Both the position numbers and the translations under genes were made by a program. A stretch of 64,000 nt of DNA from Comamonas resistens. Lineage in GTDB: Bacteria; Pseudomonadota; Gammaproteobacteria; Burkholderiales; Burkholderiaceae_C. The stretch spans positions 992,001 to 1,056,000 of the forward strand of contig NZ_CP125947.1 in the NCBI RefSeq assembly GCF_030064165.1. The letters are read 5' to 3'. Positions 56,357 to 64,000 of the stretch are shown in pieces (the first letter of the stretch is position 1; every line of letters starts with the position of its first letter). The notes below the pieces were generated by a model. The model did not search any database. It saw nothing but the letters and a program-made list of their open reading frames with translations, and was not told the origin of the DNA.

Positions 56357-56385
56357 GGCCCTGCAGATTGCGGGGCCTTTTTGTT
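56357..56385 (+). terminator. Terminator after uraD
   Basis: GGCCC..GC and GC.GGGCC pair around AGATT and are followed by five T, about 30 bases after the uraD stop. Confidence 0.7.
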
Positions 56386-56503
56386 TCAGCCTCGATTGGG
56401 CGCGGAGTTCCTCGGGAACGTCCTAGGAAATATAGTTTCCGGACTGCCGAAAATCGGTCTGCTTCATGGTGAAATACAGGGTTTCCCCTTGTTGATATAC
56501 ACC

Positions 56504-57451
56504 ATGATCGTCAGAGACCGTCCTTCAGGCTTCAAGCTGCTCTGGATTGTTCGAGGCTCGGTGCTTCAGCGCATCAAGGCTGTGCTGGCCATCAACATCG
56601 TGCTGGCCATCATCGTGACGGTGGCTCACGGCAATCTGTTTCATACCAAGATACCGATCACGCCCATCCCATTCACGCTGATCGGTTTGCCGCTGGCGAT
56701 CTTTCTGGGCTTTCGCAACAACACGGCTTACGCCCGCTATTGGGAGGGGCGCAAGCTCTGGGGGGAGATCCTCATCTATGCGCGCACCCTGGCACGCCAA
56801 TGCCAGAGCCTGATTCAGTCCGATCTGCCCGTGGACCCACGCCAGCGCGCCAACGATGTGCGCGTGCGCATGGTGCACCGCACCGTGGCCTTTGCCCATG
56901 CGCTGCGTGCCCAGCTGCGCGTACTCAAGGAAGACACGGCGGCCGAGCATTGGCTGGTGGATACGGAATGGCAGCATGTGCAGCAACTGCCGCTGAACCA
57001 CCGTGTGGACGCCATCATGCTGGCCATGGGCAAGGACCTGGGCCAATGCGTGCACGATCACCGTATCGATCCCTGTCTGGCGGTTTCCATTGACAAGACG
57101 CTCAACGGCCTGACGGCCGCCGCAGCATCCTGCGAGCGCATTCGCAACACGCCCATTCCGTTTTCCTATACCTTGCTGCTGCACCGCACGGCCCATCTGT
57201 ACTGTTTTCTGCTGCCCTTCGGCCTGGTGGATATCACGGGCTTCATGACGCCATTTGTCGTCGCCATCGTGGCCTATACCTTCTATGGCCTGGACGTGCT
57301 CGGTGATGAGCTTGAGGAGCCTTTTGGCATGGAGAGCAACGACCTGGCGCTGGACTCCATCTGCCGCAGCATCGAGATCAGCCTCGGCCATTCGCTGGGC
57401 GATCCTCAGATTCCCGAGCCTCTGAAGCCTGTGGACTATCTGCTGACCTAG
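56504..57451 (+). CDS. Bestrophin-family membrane channel protein
   Basis: A 315-residue protein of the bestrophin/UPF0187 (YneE) family. Typical segments are IVRDRPSGFKLLWIVRGSVL at the N-terminus, PFTLIGLPLAIFLGFRNNTA and ARYWEGRKLWGEI, and the C-terminal PFGMESNDLALDSICRSIEI. Bacterial members form pentameric ion channels. The ATG at 56504 matches the family start. It lies between uraD and the second deaminase gene; a link to urate as an anion is possible but unproven. Confidence 0.88.
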   Translation: MIVRDRPSGFKLLWIVRGSVLQRIKAVLAINIVLAIIVTVAHGNLFHTKIPITPIPFTLIGLPLAIFLGFRNNTAYARYWEGRKLWGEILIYARTLARQCQSLIQSDLPVDPRQRANDVRVRMVHRTVAFAHALRAQLRVLKEDTAAEHWLVDTEWQHVQQLPLNHRVDAIMLAMGKDLGQCVHDHRIDPCLAVSIDKTLNGLTAAAASCERIRNTPIPFSYTLLLHRTAHLYCFLLPFGLVDITGFMTPFVVAIVAYTFYGLDVLGDELEEPFGMESNDLALDSICRSIEISLGHSLGDPQIPEPLKPVDYLLT

Positions 57452-57469
57452 GCATTGACGCCAGAAATC

Positions 57470-57505
57470 ACAAAGCCCTGAACTCATCCTTCAGGGCTTT
57501 GTTTT
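57470..57505 (+). terminator. Terminator after the bestrophin gene
   Basis: A perfect 13-bp stem (ACAAAGCCCTGAA with TTCAGGGCTTTGT) around a 7-base loop, followed by a T-run. It also faces the convergent second deaminase gene. Confidence 0.9.
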
Positions 57506-57530
57506 TGATAGCTGCTAGCGCAGGCGTTGC

Positions 57531-58025
57531 TTAGACAGTGGCGCGATTTTCGTCCACGGCTTTTTGCCAGGCTTCGTACAGGTCTTCGCCGGCATCACGC
57601 ACGCGCTGGTTGATGATGGGCATCTCGCGCTTGCTTTCGGGGCGGGCCAGCTCGACATAGCCGCGCGAGGCGGACAGGTCATAGGGCTCGCCGTCTTCAT
57701 TGGAATAGGCGACAAAGACCTTCTTCACACCCGCCAGCAACATGGCGGTGGCGCACATGGAGCAGGGGTAGCCGCTGGCATACATGACAGAGCCCGACAG
57801 ATCGGTGCTGCCCTGGGCCTTGGCGCCAATGCGCAGTGCCTGCATTTCGGCATGGGCCGAGGGGTCGCACAGTTCCTCGACCTGGTTGACGGCACGGGCC
57901 AGCACCTGGCCATCCCTGACCAGCACGGCGCCGAAGGGCCAGGTGGCACGCTCACGGCCCTTGACGTTGCCCATGGCCAGGCGGATGGATTCCAGCAGGT
58001 ATTTTTCGGTGTCTCTATTGCTCAT
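57531..58025 (-). CDS. Purine/nucleoside deaminase of the cytidine deaminase superfamily, copy 2
   Basis: A 164-residue zinc deaminase with HAE at residues 58-60 and PCSMC at 87-91. It aligns without gaps over almost its full length to the deaminase at 51721, with runs such as ESIRLAMGNVKGR and AYSNEDGEPYDLSA unchanged. Differences cluster after residue 65 and near the C-terminus, which may reflect a different substrate. It stands alone on the minus strand at the far end of the urate cluster. Confidence 0.87.
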   Translation of the reverse strand: MSNRDTEKYLLESIRLAMGNVKGRERATWPFGAVLVRDGQVLARAVNQVEELCDPSAHAEMQALRIGAKAQGSTDLSGSVMYASGYPCSMCATAMLLAGVKKVFVAYSNEDGEPYDLSASRGYVELARPESKREMPIINQRVRDAGEDLYEAWQKAVDENRATV

Positions 58026-58089
58026 TGGCGTCTCCTTGGGCGGAGATCATAGGAAGCCGGCGGGCTGCCATAGCGCATCCTGAAAGCAA

Positions 58090-58113
58090 AACAGCACGCC
58101 GCGGCGTGCTGTT
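58090..58113 (-). terminator. Perfect 24-bp palindrome, probable terminator of the acyl-CoA dehydrogenase genes
   Basis: AACAGCACGCCG and its exact complement form a 24-bp palindrome 34 bases after the dehydrogenase stop on the minus strand, with TTTTG after it. Confidence 0.65.
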
Positions 58114-58147
58114 GACTTGCTGAAAGTTGGCTTGTTTTGACGGCGGT

Positions 58148-59263
58148 TTAGGCGAATACGCCCGCAGAATCCTGCATATTGGCCGAGACAATGCCCAGGT
58201 GATGAAGCGTGTCGCCACCGGTCATTTCCATCTGCGTCAGGCGCTTGAAGTAATGGCTGCCTGCGTATTCGTCGGTCACGCCGATGCCGCCATGCAACTG
58301 TACCGACTGCTGGCCCACATAGCGCATGGCCTGGCCCAGCTGCACCTTGGCGCGGGCAATGGCCGTGTGGCGTTCCTCGGCGGGCGCGCCCAGCTTGAGC
58401 GTGCCGTAGTAGCTCATGGAGCGGGCCAGTTCCAGCTGCATCTTCATATCGGCCACGCGGTGGCGCAGGGCCTGGAAGCTGGAGATCACCACGCCGAACT
58501 GCTTGCGCTGGTTCATGTATTCGGCAGTCAGCTTGAGCGTCTGCTCCATCACGCCCACGCCTTCGGCGCACAGTGCCGCATTGGCCACATCCTGTGCCAG
58601 TGTCAGCGCCGTCAGGCCGTTGGCAGTGATCAAGGTGGCAGGTGCAGCCTTGCAAATCAGATCTGCGGCGCGGCCTTCATCCTGGGTGGCATAGCCCCGG
58701 GTGCTGAGGCCTTCGGCACCGCTTTCCACCAGAAAGAGGGCAATCTTGCCATCGAGCTGGGCGGGCACGATGAAGGCATCGGCCTGGTCGCCGACGGGGA
58801 CTATGTTTTTCGTAGCGTTTACCGTATAGCCATTGGTCGTTTTGGTAGCAGTTCCTGCGCAAACATCAAGCCGGTAGCGCGCCTTGTGCTCCTGCGATGC
58901 GAGCACCACCAGCTTTTCGCCCGTAGCGATCTGCGGCAGCCAGGCTTGCTTGAGCGCCTCGTCGCCAAACTGGCTGAGCACGGCAGAGGCCACAAAAGCC
59001 TGTGTCAGCGGCTCCATCACCAGGCCACGGCCCAGCTCTTCCATCACCACCATGACATCGACCGCGCCCTGGCCCAGACCGCCATATTGCTCGGGCACGG
59101 TGAGGGCGGTCAGGCCCAGCTCGGCCAGCTCGTTCCAGACCTCGCGCGAGAATCCGCCCTGGCGGGCAATGCTCTGGCGGCGCTCGAAGGTATAGCCCTT
59201 GTCCACCCAGCGGGCGACGGCATCACGCAGTTGTTGCTGGTCGTCGGAAAAATCGAAATCCAT
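58148..59263 (-). CDS. Acyl-CoA dehydrogenase, subunit-like 1
   Basis: A 371-residue flavoenzyme of the acyl-CoA dehydrogenase family. The N-terminal helical domain starts DFDFSDDQQQLRDAVARWV, a middle beta domain follows, and the C-terminal domain contains GQAMRYVGQQSVQLHGGIGV. The canonical YEG-type catalytic Glu of MCAD-like enzymes is not visible near the C-terminus. The ATG at 59263 gives the normal start. It lies 127 bases after a second dehydrogenase gene, with a GC hairpin between them; the two may form a heteromeric enzyme. Confidence 0.9.
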   Translation of the reverse strand: MDFDFSDDQQQLRDAVARWVDKGYTFERRQSIARQGGFSREVWNELAELGLTALTVPEQYGGLGQGAVDVMVVMEELGRGLVMEPLTQAFVASAVLSQFGDEALKQAWLPQIATGEKLVVLASQEHKARYRLDVCAGTATKTTNGYTVNATKNIVPVGDQADAFIVPAQLDGKIALFLVESGAEGLSTRGYATQDEGRAADLICKAAPATLITANGLTALTLAQDVANAALCAEGVGVMEQTLKLTAEYMNQRKQFGVVISSFQALRHRVADMKMQLELARSMSYYGTLKLGAPAEERHTAIARAKVQLGQAMRYVGQQSVQLHGGIGVTDEYAGSHYFKRLTQMEMTGGDTLHHLGIVSANMQDSAGVFA

Positions 59264-59331
59264 ATTTGTCTCCTGCTGCTGAAGCGAGTGCGCTTTGCGC
59301 ACCATCACATTCAGCGAAGCTCTAGCAAGAA

Positions 59332-59348
59332 CCCCCTCCCGGAGGGGG
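59332..59348. repeat. GC hairpin between the two acyl-CoA dehydrogenase genes
   Basis: CCCCCTC-CCG-GAGGGGG forms a very stable short hairpin in the 127-bp gap. It resembles the CTCTTCGGGAG part of the GC-rich sequence at 28561 and lacks a T-run. Confidence 0.4.
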
Positions 59349-59390
59349 CACGGGGGAGCCGTACGTGCAAAATGCAGACAGTGCGGGGCT

Positions 59391-60572
59391 TTAGCCCAGC
59401 ACCGTCTGCGCGACGATGTTTCGCTGCACCTCGTTCGAGCCGCCGTAAATCGTGGTCTTGCGCATATTGAAATAGGTGGCGGCCAGCGGTGCATTGCCCA
59501 GCACGCCGCCAGGGAAGTCGCCCTGGTAGCCTGCTTCCATGGCTTCCTGGATGAAGGGCAGGGAATAAGGGCCGGCGGCCAGCATCATCAGTTCGGAGTA
59601 GCGCTGCTGAATTTCGCTGCCCTTGATCTTGAGCAGGCCGGCAATCTCCAGCGGGTTCTTGCCCGACTTCATGGCCGAGAGCACGCGCAGCACCAGCATC
59701 TCCAGCGCAATCACATCGACTTCGAGCAGGGCGATCTGGTCGCGAAAGCGCTGGTCCTCCCACACGCCTTCGGCCTTGGCGATGCGCTTGACGCGCTCCA
59801 GCTCGCGCTTGGCACGGTTCACGTCGGCAATATTGGTGCGCTCGTGGCTCAGCAGGTGCTTGGCATAGGTCCAGCCCTTGTTCTCCTCGCCAATCAGCTG
59901 ATCGGCAGGCACTTCCACATTGTCGAAAAAGACTTCGTTGACCTCGTGGCCGCCGTCCAGCAGCTTGATGGGGCGCACGGTCACGCCGGGGGACTTCATG
60001 TCCAGCAGCAGAAAGCTGATGCCGGTCTGGGGCTTGCCCTCGTTGCTGGTGCGCACCAGGTTGAACATCCAGTCGCCATACTGGCCCAGCGTGGTCCAGG
60101 TCTTCTGGCCGTTGACGATGTATTTGTCGCCTACGCGCTCGGCGCGGGTCTTGAGGCTGGCCAGGTCCGAGCCGGATCCGGGCTCGGAATAGCCCTGGCT
60201 CCACCAGACTTCACCGCTGGCAATGCCGGGCAGAAAACGCTTTTGCTGCTCGGGCGAGCCATAGGCCATGATGACCGGGGCCACCATCACGGGGCCGAAG
60301 GGCACGATGCGCGGCGTGCAGGCCAGTGCGCATTCTTCCTCGAACAAATGCTTTTGCACGGCGCTCCAGCCGGGGCCGCCGAATTCCTTGGGCCAGCCGT
60401 AGCCCAGCCAGCCTTTTTTGCCGAGGATCTTGGCCCAGCGCTGCATGTCGTCGCGCGTCAGGTGCAGATCGCTGCGCACCTTGTGCGCAATGTCCTCGGG
60501 CAGATGGGTCCGCACCCAGGTGCGAACCTCTTCACGAAATGCCTGTTCTTCAGGGGTGAAAGCCAAATCCAT
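59391..60572 (-). CDS. Acyl-CoA dehydrogenase, subunit-like 2
   Basis: A 393-residue acyl-CoA dehydrogenase. It begins DLAFTPEEQAFREEVRTWV. The FAD-binding segment includes WWSQGYSEPGSGSDLASLKT and the C-terminus IYGGSNEVQRNIVAQTVLG. At the place where MCAD-type enzymes have the catalytic Glu (YEGT), this protein has Gly (YGGS), as in several FadE proteins of steroid- and sterol-degrading bacteria. The ATG at 60572 fits the family. It is upstream of the other dehydrogenase on the same strand. Confidence 0.91.
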   Translation of the reverse strand: MDLAFTPEEQAFREEVRTWVRTHLPEDIAHKVRSDLHLTRDDMQRWAKILGKKGWLGYGWPKEFGGPGWSAVQKHLFEEECALACTPRIVPFGPVMVAPVIMAYGSPEQQKRFLPGIASGEVWWSQGYSEPGSGSDLASLKTRAERVGDKYIVNGQKTWTTLGQYGDWMFNLVRTSNEGKPQTGISFLLLDMKSPGVTVRPIKLLDGGHEVNEVFFDNVEVPADQLIGEENKGWTYAKHLLSHERTNIADVNRAKRELERVKRIAKAEGVWEDQRFRDQIALLEVDVIALEMLVLRVLSAMKSGKNPLEIAGLLKIKGSEIQQRYSELMMLAAGPYSLPFIQEAMEAGYQGDFPGGVLGNAPLAATYFNMRKTTIYGGSNEVQRNIVAQTVLG

Positions 60573-60754
60573 GCGTGGTCTCCTGCAAATCTGGAGCTTT
60601 TGTAGCACGCACGTTCTTTTTCCGACTGTCCAAATCGTGACAAGAAAGGGTTCCCCCTGAGCGGCGGGGAGGCTTGTTTCGGCCGGTCACTTCATGGAAG
60701 AGCGAAGCCCGCATCGCAAGGCGATTCTGACTTCTTGGGACTTCAGTGGAATTG

Positions 60755-60791
60755 GCCGCCAGCGCTTGTCGGTAAAGCGCTGGCAGCTATC
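60755..60791 (-). repeat. Short AGCGCTT-type hairpin repeat, copy 2
   Basis: GCCAGCGCTT and AAGCGCTGGC pair perfectly around a 7-base loop, flanked by AGCTATC. It lies four bases beyond the yceH stop codon. Confidence 0.6.
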
Positions 60792-60795
60792 CATT

Positions 60796-61482
60796 TCATT
60801 CAGTTGGGGCTGCGGGTGGTTCCACGCCCAGCGACTCGCAGAGCATCTTCACGGTGGCGTTCAGCTGGGCGACTTCGGCTTCCAGGGCGTCCACGCGCTG
60901 CTGCAGGGCCGATGCGTTGCTGCCCGTGCTGGCGCTGCTGGCCGTGGCCAGGGCGCTGACATCGACGGGGCCGCTCAGCAGATGGGCCCAGCGCTGCTCG
61001 CGGGCGCCGGGTGCGCGGGGCAGCAGCACGACCAGGGGGCCGCCTTTTTCCTCGCTGCGCTCGCGCAGTTCGTCAAGAAAGGCCTCGACCGAGGAAATAT
61101 CGGCAAAGCGGTGCCAGCGCTCGGAGTTGATGCGCAACTCGCCCGCGGTCTGCGGGCCGCGCAGCATCAAGAGGGCCAGCAGCACGGCCGACTGGTCGGG
61201 CACGCCTATGCCGCGGGGGAAGTTGTGCTCCCAGCGGGTGGATCTGGTGCTGCTGATCTGCACGCTCAGGGTCTTCAGGCGCAGGCTGTCCAGCGCTTCC
61301 TGGGCTTCGCCCTCGCTGACTTCCATCACGGGGTCGCGGCTGGACTTCTGGTTGCAGCCCGTGACCAGGCTGTTGAGGGTGAGTGGGTAGCTGTCGGGCA
61401 CGGTGCGGGCTTTTTCCATCAGCGTGGCCAGGACGCGGGCCTCGACGGTGCTCAAGGGGGTGTTGCGTGGGTCAAAAGGCAT
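60796..61482 (-). CDS. YceH family protein (UPF0502)
   Basis: A 228-residue protein of the YceH/UPF0502 family, predicted to have two winged-helix domains. Typical stretches are [40 protein letters not shown] and [24 protein letters not shown] sequence. The last 40 residues contain a short coiled-coil heptad region ([20 protein letters not shown]). The molecular role is unknown. It is divergent from purN. Confidence 0.9.
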   Translation of the reverse strand: MPFDPRNTPLSTVEARVLATLMEKARTVPDSYPLTLNSLVTGCNQKSSRDPVMEVSEGEAQEALDSLRLKTLSVQISSTRSTRWEHNFPRGIGVPDQSAVLLALLMLRGPQTAGELRINSERWHRFADISSVEAFLDELRERSEEKGGPLVVLLPRAPGAREQRWAHLLSGPVDVSALATASSASTGSNASALQQRVDALEAEVAQLNATVKMLCESLGVEPPAAPTE

Positions 61483-61568
61483 GGGGTCTCCTCGAAAGTC
61501 TTAGGGCAGCGCACAGGAACTGGTGCAAACCCGATAGGGTTTGTCCGTCAATGCGACAATCGCCGCCC

Positions 61569-62147
61569 ATGAAAAACATCGTGATCCTGATCTCGGGCGG
61601 CGGCTCGAACATGGCCGCCATTGTGCGTGCATCCCAGCAGCAGAACTGGGCAAAGCAGTACAACGCCAGGGTTGCGGCCGTCATCAGCAACAAGGCCGAT
61701 GCCCAGGGTCTGGTCTTTGCGCGCGACAACGGCATTGCCACCGAGGTGCTGGATCACAAGCAGTTCGACAGCCGCGAGGCCTTTGATGCCGAACTGGCCC
61801 AGGTCATTGACCGCCACTCCCCGGATCTGGTGGTGCTGGCCGGTTTCATGCGCATTCTCACGCCGGGCTTTGTCTCGCATTACGAGGGGCGCATGGTCAA
61901 TATCCATCCCTCGCTGCTGCCGGCGTTCACGGGGCTGCACACCCATCAGCGTGCCATAGATGCGGGCTGCAAGTTTGCGGGCTGCACCGTGCATCGCGTG
62001 ACGGCCGAACTCGATGTGGGCCCCATCCTCGACCAGGCAGCCGTGCCTGTGCTGCCCGGTGACACGGCCGAGCTGCTGGCCGCACGGGTGCTGGTGCAGG
62101 AGCACATCATTTACCCGCGCGCGGTGCTCAATCTGCTCAAGGGTTGA
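61569..62147 (+). CDS. purN: Phosphoribosylglycinamide formyltransferase
   Basis: A 192-residue enzyme that transfers formyl from 10-formyltetrahydrofolate to GAR in de novo purine synthesis. Motifs: NIVILISGGGSNMAAIV at the N-terminus, the active-site Asn-His segment MVNIHPSLLPAFTGLHTH, and the later Asp in TAELDVGPILDQA. The ATG at 61569 matches the family start; longer upstream frames are not supported. It is followed by a short hairpin repeat. Confidence 0.95.
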   Translation: MKNIVILISGGGSNMAAIVRASQQQNWAKQYNARVAAVISNKADAQGLVFARDNGIATEVLDHKQFDSREAFDAELAQVIDRHSPDLVVLAGFMRILTPGFVSHYEGRMVNIHPSLLPAFTGLHTHQRAIDAGCKFAGCTVHRVTAELDVGPILDQAAVPVLPGDTAELLAARVLVQEHIIYPRAVLNLLKG

Positions 62148-62153
62148 TGCAGG

Positions 62154-62200
62154 TTTGATAGCTGTCAGCGCTTGATGCATAAGCGCTGCAGCCTGTTTTC
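62154..62200 (+). repeat. Short AGCGCTT-type hairpin repeat, copy 3
   Basis: TTTGATAGCTGT precedes CAGCGCTT-GATGCAT-AAGCGCTG (62166-62188), with GCAGCCTGTTTTC after it. It is the fullest copy in the window and follows the purN stop by six bases; it may double as its terminator. Confidence 0.65.
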
Positions 62201-62456
62201 ATTCGGATTTCTGCTGCTCTGCGAGCAAGCGGCGAAAGCGTGGCTGCTCCACGCCATCAATCACCACGGTCTCGTTGAACATGGCGGCAGGGCGCACCCA
62301 CAGGCCATGTTCGCCGTACAGGGCGCGGTACAGCGTCATGGGCTCCAGTGTTTCGCTGTGGCGCACGGTGCCAACCACCTCGTAGCGCATGCCTTTGTAA
62401 TGCTCGTACAGACCGGGCGTGGTTTCGATCAACGGGGGAAGTTCGGAGTTGCTCAT
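62199..62456 (-). CDS. DUF1653 domain protein
   Basis: An 85-residue protein of the DUF1653 family. The domain is recognised by LYEHYKGMRYEVVGTVRHSE, then EPMTLYRALYGEHGLWVRPA and MFNE. Function is not known; the fold is thought to be a small beta barrel. The ATG at 62456 is preferred to one four codons upstream. Its end touches the hairpin repeat behind purN, with which it converges. Confidence 0.85.
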   Translation of the reverse strand: MSNSELPPLIETTPGLYEHYKGMRYEVVGTVRHSETLEPMTLYRALYGEHGLWVRPAAMFNETVVIDGVEQPRFRRLLAEQQKSE

Positions 62457-62540
62457 GGTTGGGTGCAATCAATAAAAGGCGTGACGACTGCCGTGTGAGA
62501 ATGCTGAAAAAAACCAGCATCAGGGAGGCAGGACAGCGCC

Positions 62541-64000
62541 ATGGAACAGGCAGATTATGTGCATCTGGTTCGCGTCAGCGAGCTTGCCAGCGCCGAAAAC
62601 AGTCATGCATATAGGCGCAGCGTGGCCTTGTTTGCGGCACTGGGCTATGCCTGGGTGCTGGGCTGTCTGATTCTGGCACTGTGCCTGCTGCTCTGGGCCG
62701 GCTCGCATCTGCTGGCCGGGCAATGGCGCTTTGTCTGGGTCATGACGGCTATTGCCAGCCTGAGCCTGTTCTGGAACAGCCTGCGCGCGCTGTGGTTCAA
62801 GGTGGACAAGGCCGAGGGCATTGCGCTGATGCCCGAGGATGCTCCGGCCCTGTTCGAGGCACTGGAGCGCATTCGCCGCAAGATGGCCGGCCCCGGGATC
62901 GATGCCGTCTATCTGACCCGGGACTTCAATGCCAGCATTCGCCAGGTGCCGCGCTGGGGCGTGCTGGGCGGCGTACGCAATGAGCTGAGTCTGGGCTTGC
63001 CGCTGATGATGGCGCAGGACAGAAACCGTTTGCTGGCCGTGCTGGCCCATGAATACGGCCATCTGCGTGGCGGGCATGGCAAGTTCGGTGCCTGGGTCTA
63101 CCGCACGCGGCTGAGCTGGACCCGGCTGTACGAAGGCATGCAGGATGACTCCGGCGTGGCCTCGTTTGCCACGCGCAAGTTTCTGCACTGGTATTTCCCG
63201 CGCTTTCTGGCCAGGACCTTTGCCATGGCGCGCCAGGACGAGTACGAGGCCGACAAGGCCGCGGCCGGTCTGCTGGGTCAGACCGTCATGGCTGATGCGC
63301 TGGTGGAAATCGATGTGCGCCAGCAATGGTTTCAACAGAAATTCTGGCCGCTGCACTGGCGCTCGGCCCGCAAGCAGGCAGTGCCCATGGGGCCGTACAG
63401 CGTCATGAAGTATTGGCTGGCGCAGCCCGTCAAGCCGGCGTTTGCGCGCCAGGCGCTCAAGGCCAGCCTGAGCCGCAAGTCCGGCCTGGAAGATACCCAC
63501 CCGGTGCTCAGGGAGCGCGTGGATGCGCTGACCGGCGAGCGTCCGCAGCTGCCGCAGCAATGGTCGGCGGGCGGTGCGCTGGCCTTGCTCAACCCGCGCA
63601 AGCTCGGCGAATGGCTCAAGAGTTTTGACAAGCAGTGGTGCCTGGAAAACGCCAGCGCCTGGAAGGAGCATCACGCCCGCCTGGCGCGCAGCGAGCGCAT
63701 GCTGGCTCAGCTCGAAGGCGAGGGCTACCAGTCCGTGGCCGACCTGCTGCTGCGCGTGCATCTCATGCTGAGGCTGGACCCCCATGCCGAAGTCAGAGCG
63801 CTGTATCAGGAGGTGTTGCGCCGCGAACCCGACAACGCCAAGGCGCTGGCAGGCATGGTTGACGTGTTGCCGCCGGACATGGGCGATGTGCAGCTCGACA
63901 TGCTGGAGCGCCTGTTCGATCTGCATGTGGAATATCGCTGGTGGGCCGCCAATTTTGCGGCGGAGCTGCTGGAGTCCCGTCAGCAGATAGGGGTGGAGGG
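62541..64000 (+). CDS. M48-family metallopeptidase, 3' end outside the window
   Basis: A membrane-anchored zinc peptidase, at least 486 residues and open to the window edge. Two transmembrane helices lie at about residues 28-57 and 63-80. The HEXXH zinc motif is HEYGH at His170-His174 (LLAVLAHEYGHLRGGH). The third ligand region appears as DEYEADKAAAGLLG about 60 residues later. The C-terminal part is longer than in HtpX-type proteases and may contain tetratricopeptide-like helices. It starts with ATG after a GGAGG-like sequence. Confidence 0.88.
   Translation, partial: MEQADYVHLVRVSELASAENSHAYRRSVALFAALGYAWVLGCLILALCLLLWAGSHLLAGQWRFVWVMTAIASLSLFWNSLRALWFKVDKAEGIALMPEDAPALFEALERIRRKMAGPGIDAVYLTRDFNASIRQVPRWGVLGGVRNELSLGLPLMMAQDRNRLLAVLAHEYGHLRGGHGKFGAWVYRTRLSWTRLYEGMQDDSGVASFATRKFLHWYFPRFLARTFAMARQDEYEADKAAAGLLGQTVMADALVEIDVRQQWFQQKFWPLHWRSARKQAVPMGPYSVMKYWLAQPVKPAFARQALKASLSRKSGLEDTHPVLRERVDALTGERPQLPQQWSAGGALALLNPRKLGEWLKSFDKQWCLENASAWKEHHARLARSERMLAQLEGEGYQSVADLLLRVHLMLRLDPHAEVRALYQEVLRREPDNAKALAGMVDVLPPDMGDVQLDMLERLFDLHVEYRWWAANFAAELLESRQQIGVE

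Noticed and set aside
56407..56428. GTTCC-TCG-GGAAC inverted repeat and TCCTAGGA palindrome before the bestrophin gene
   Set aside because: Suggestive of an operator or an ECF-type -35 box, but short, unique in the window and without a matching -10.
1..64000. CRISPR arrays, prophage, integrase or complete insertion sequence
   Set aside because: No regularly spaced repeats, transposase, integrase or phage structural motifs were seen in any frame; the repeats found are too short and lack coding capacity.

Overview
The window is a 64 kb piece of a GC-rich chromosome from a betaproteobacterium. Protein content points to the family Comamonadaceae, most likely Comamonas of the testosteroni group: a TrpRS with a C-terminal extension, the ribF-ileS-lspA order, a Bug-type solute-binding protein, tctBA, and many chemoreceptors. 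That placement is inference from protein resemblance, not a database match. No rRNA, tRNA, CRISPR array, phage or complete insertion sequence was recognised.

Layout. 1-2.1 kb (minus): an OmpR-type response regulator followed by a LysM/FecR protein whose frame is broken by a third copy of a 7-bp tandem repeat. 2.3-7.6 kb: trpS, an M50 membrane protease and a PHP phosphatase/YciO-type/small membrane protein operon, with a chemoreceptor gene between the two groups. 7.7-11.4 kb (plus): two tandem chemoreceptors with almost identical signalling halves. 11.4-22.3 kb (minus): a complete-looking Tad (tight adherence, Flp pilus) locus in the order cpaA-cpaB-cpaC-lipoprotein-flp-tadG-tadE-tadF-cpaE-cpaF-tadB-tadC. 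22.5-25.4 kb: recJ and a phosphoglycerate mutase-like gene. 25.5-28.6 kb: a cytosolic sulfatase and a Bug binding protein divergent from a MarR regulator. 28.8-30.7 kb: lolC/E-lolD. 30.9-36.8 kb: a soluble PAS-PAS chemoreceptor, TatD, a DNA-deoxyinosine glycosylase, a spermidine synthase-like protein and an orphan GspE/PulE ATPase. 37-43.2 kb: tctBA, a DUF3422 protein, an atypical SDR, a DMT exporter and a Nudix hydrolase. 43.3-51.6 kb: a Na/Pi symporter, a small membrane protein, lspA-ileS-ribF and an HNH nuclease.

51.7-58.0 kb is a purine/urate catabolism island: two close paralogous purine deaminase-type enzymes at its ends, cytosolic 5-hydroxyisourate hydrolase (HIUH), a Tat-exported HIUH paralogue, an MFS permease, a divergent LysR regulator, OHCU decarboxylase and a bestrophin-like channel. 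The urate-oxidising enzyme itself is not in the window. 58.1-64 kb: two adjacent acyl-CoA dehydrogenases, YceH, purN, a DUF1653 protein and an M48 protease cut by the window edge.

Several families of small intergenic repeats are scattered through the window. The clearest is a 71-107 bp MITE-like element with terminal inverted repeats (four copies). A second is a short hairpin element built on AGCGCTT-N7-AAGCGCT. The most notable signals are the slippable repeat in the FecR gene, the MITE-like family, the cytosolic plus exported HIUH pair, the hairpin after flp inside the tad operon, the homogenised tandem chemoreceptors and the SDR without its catalytic Tyr/Lys.
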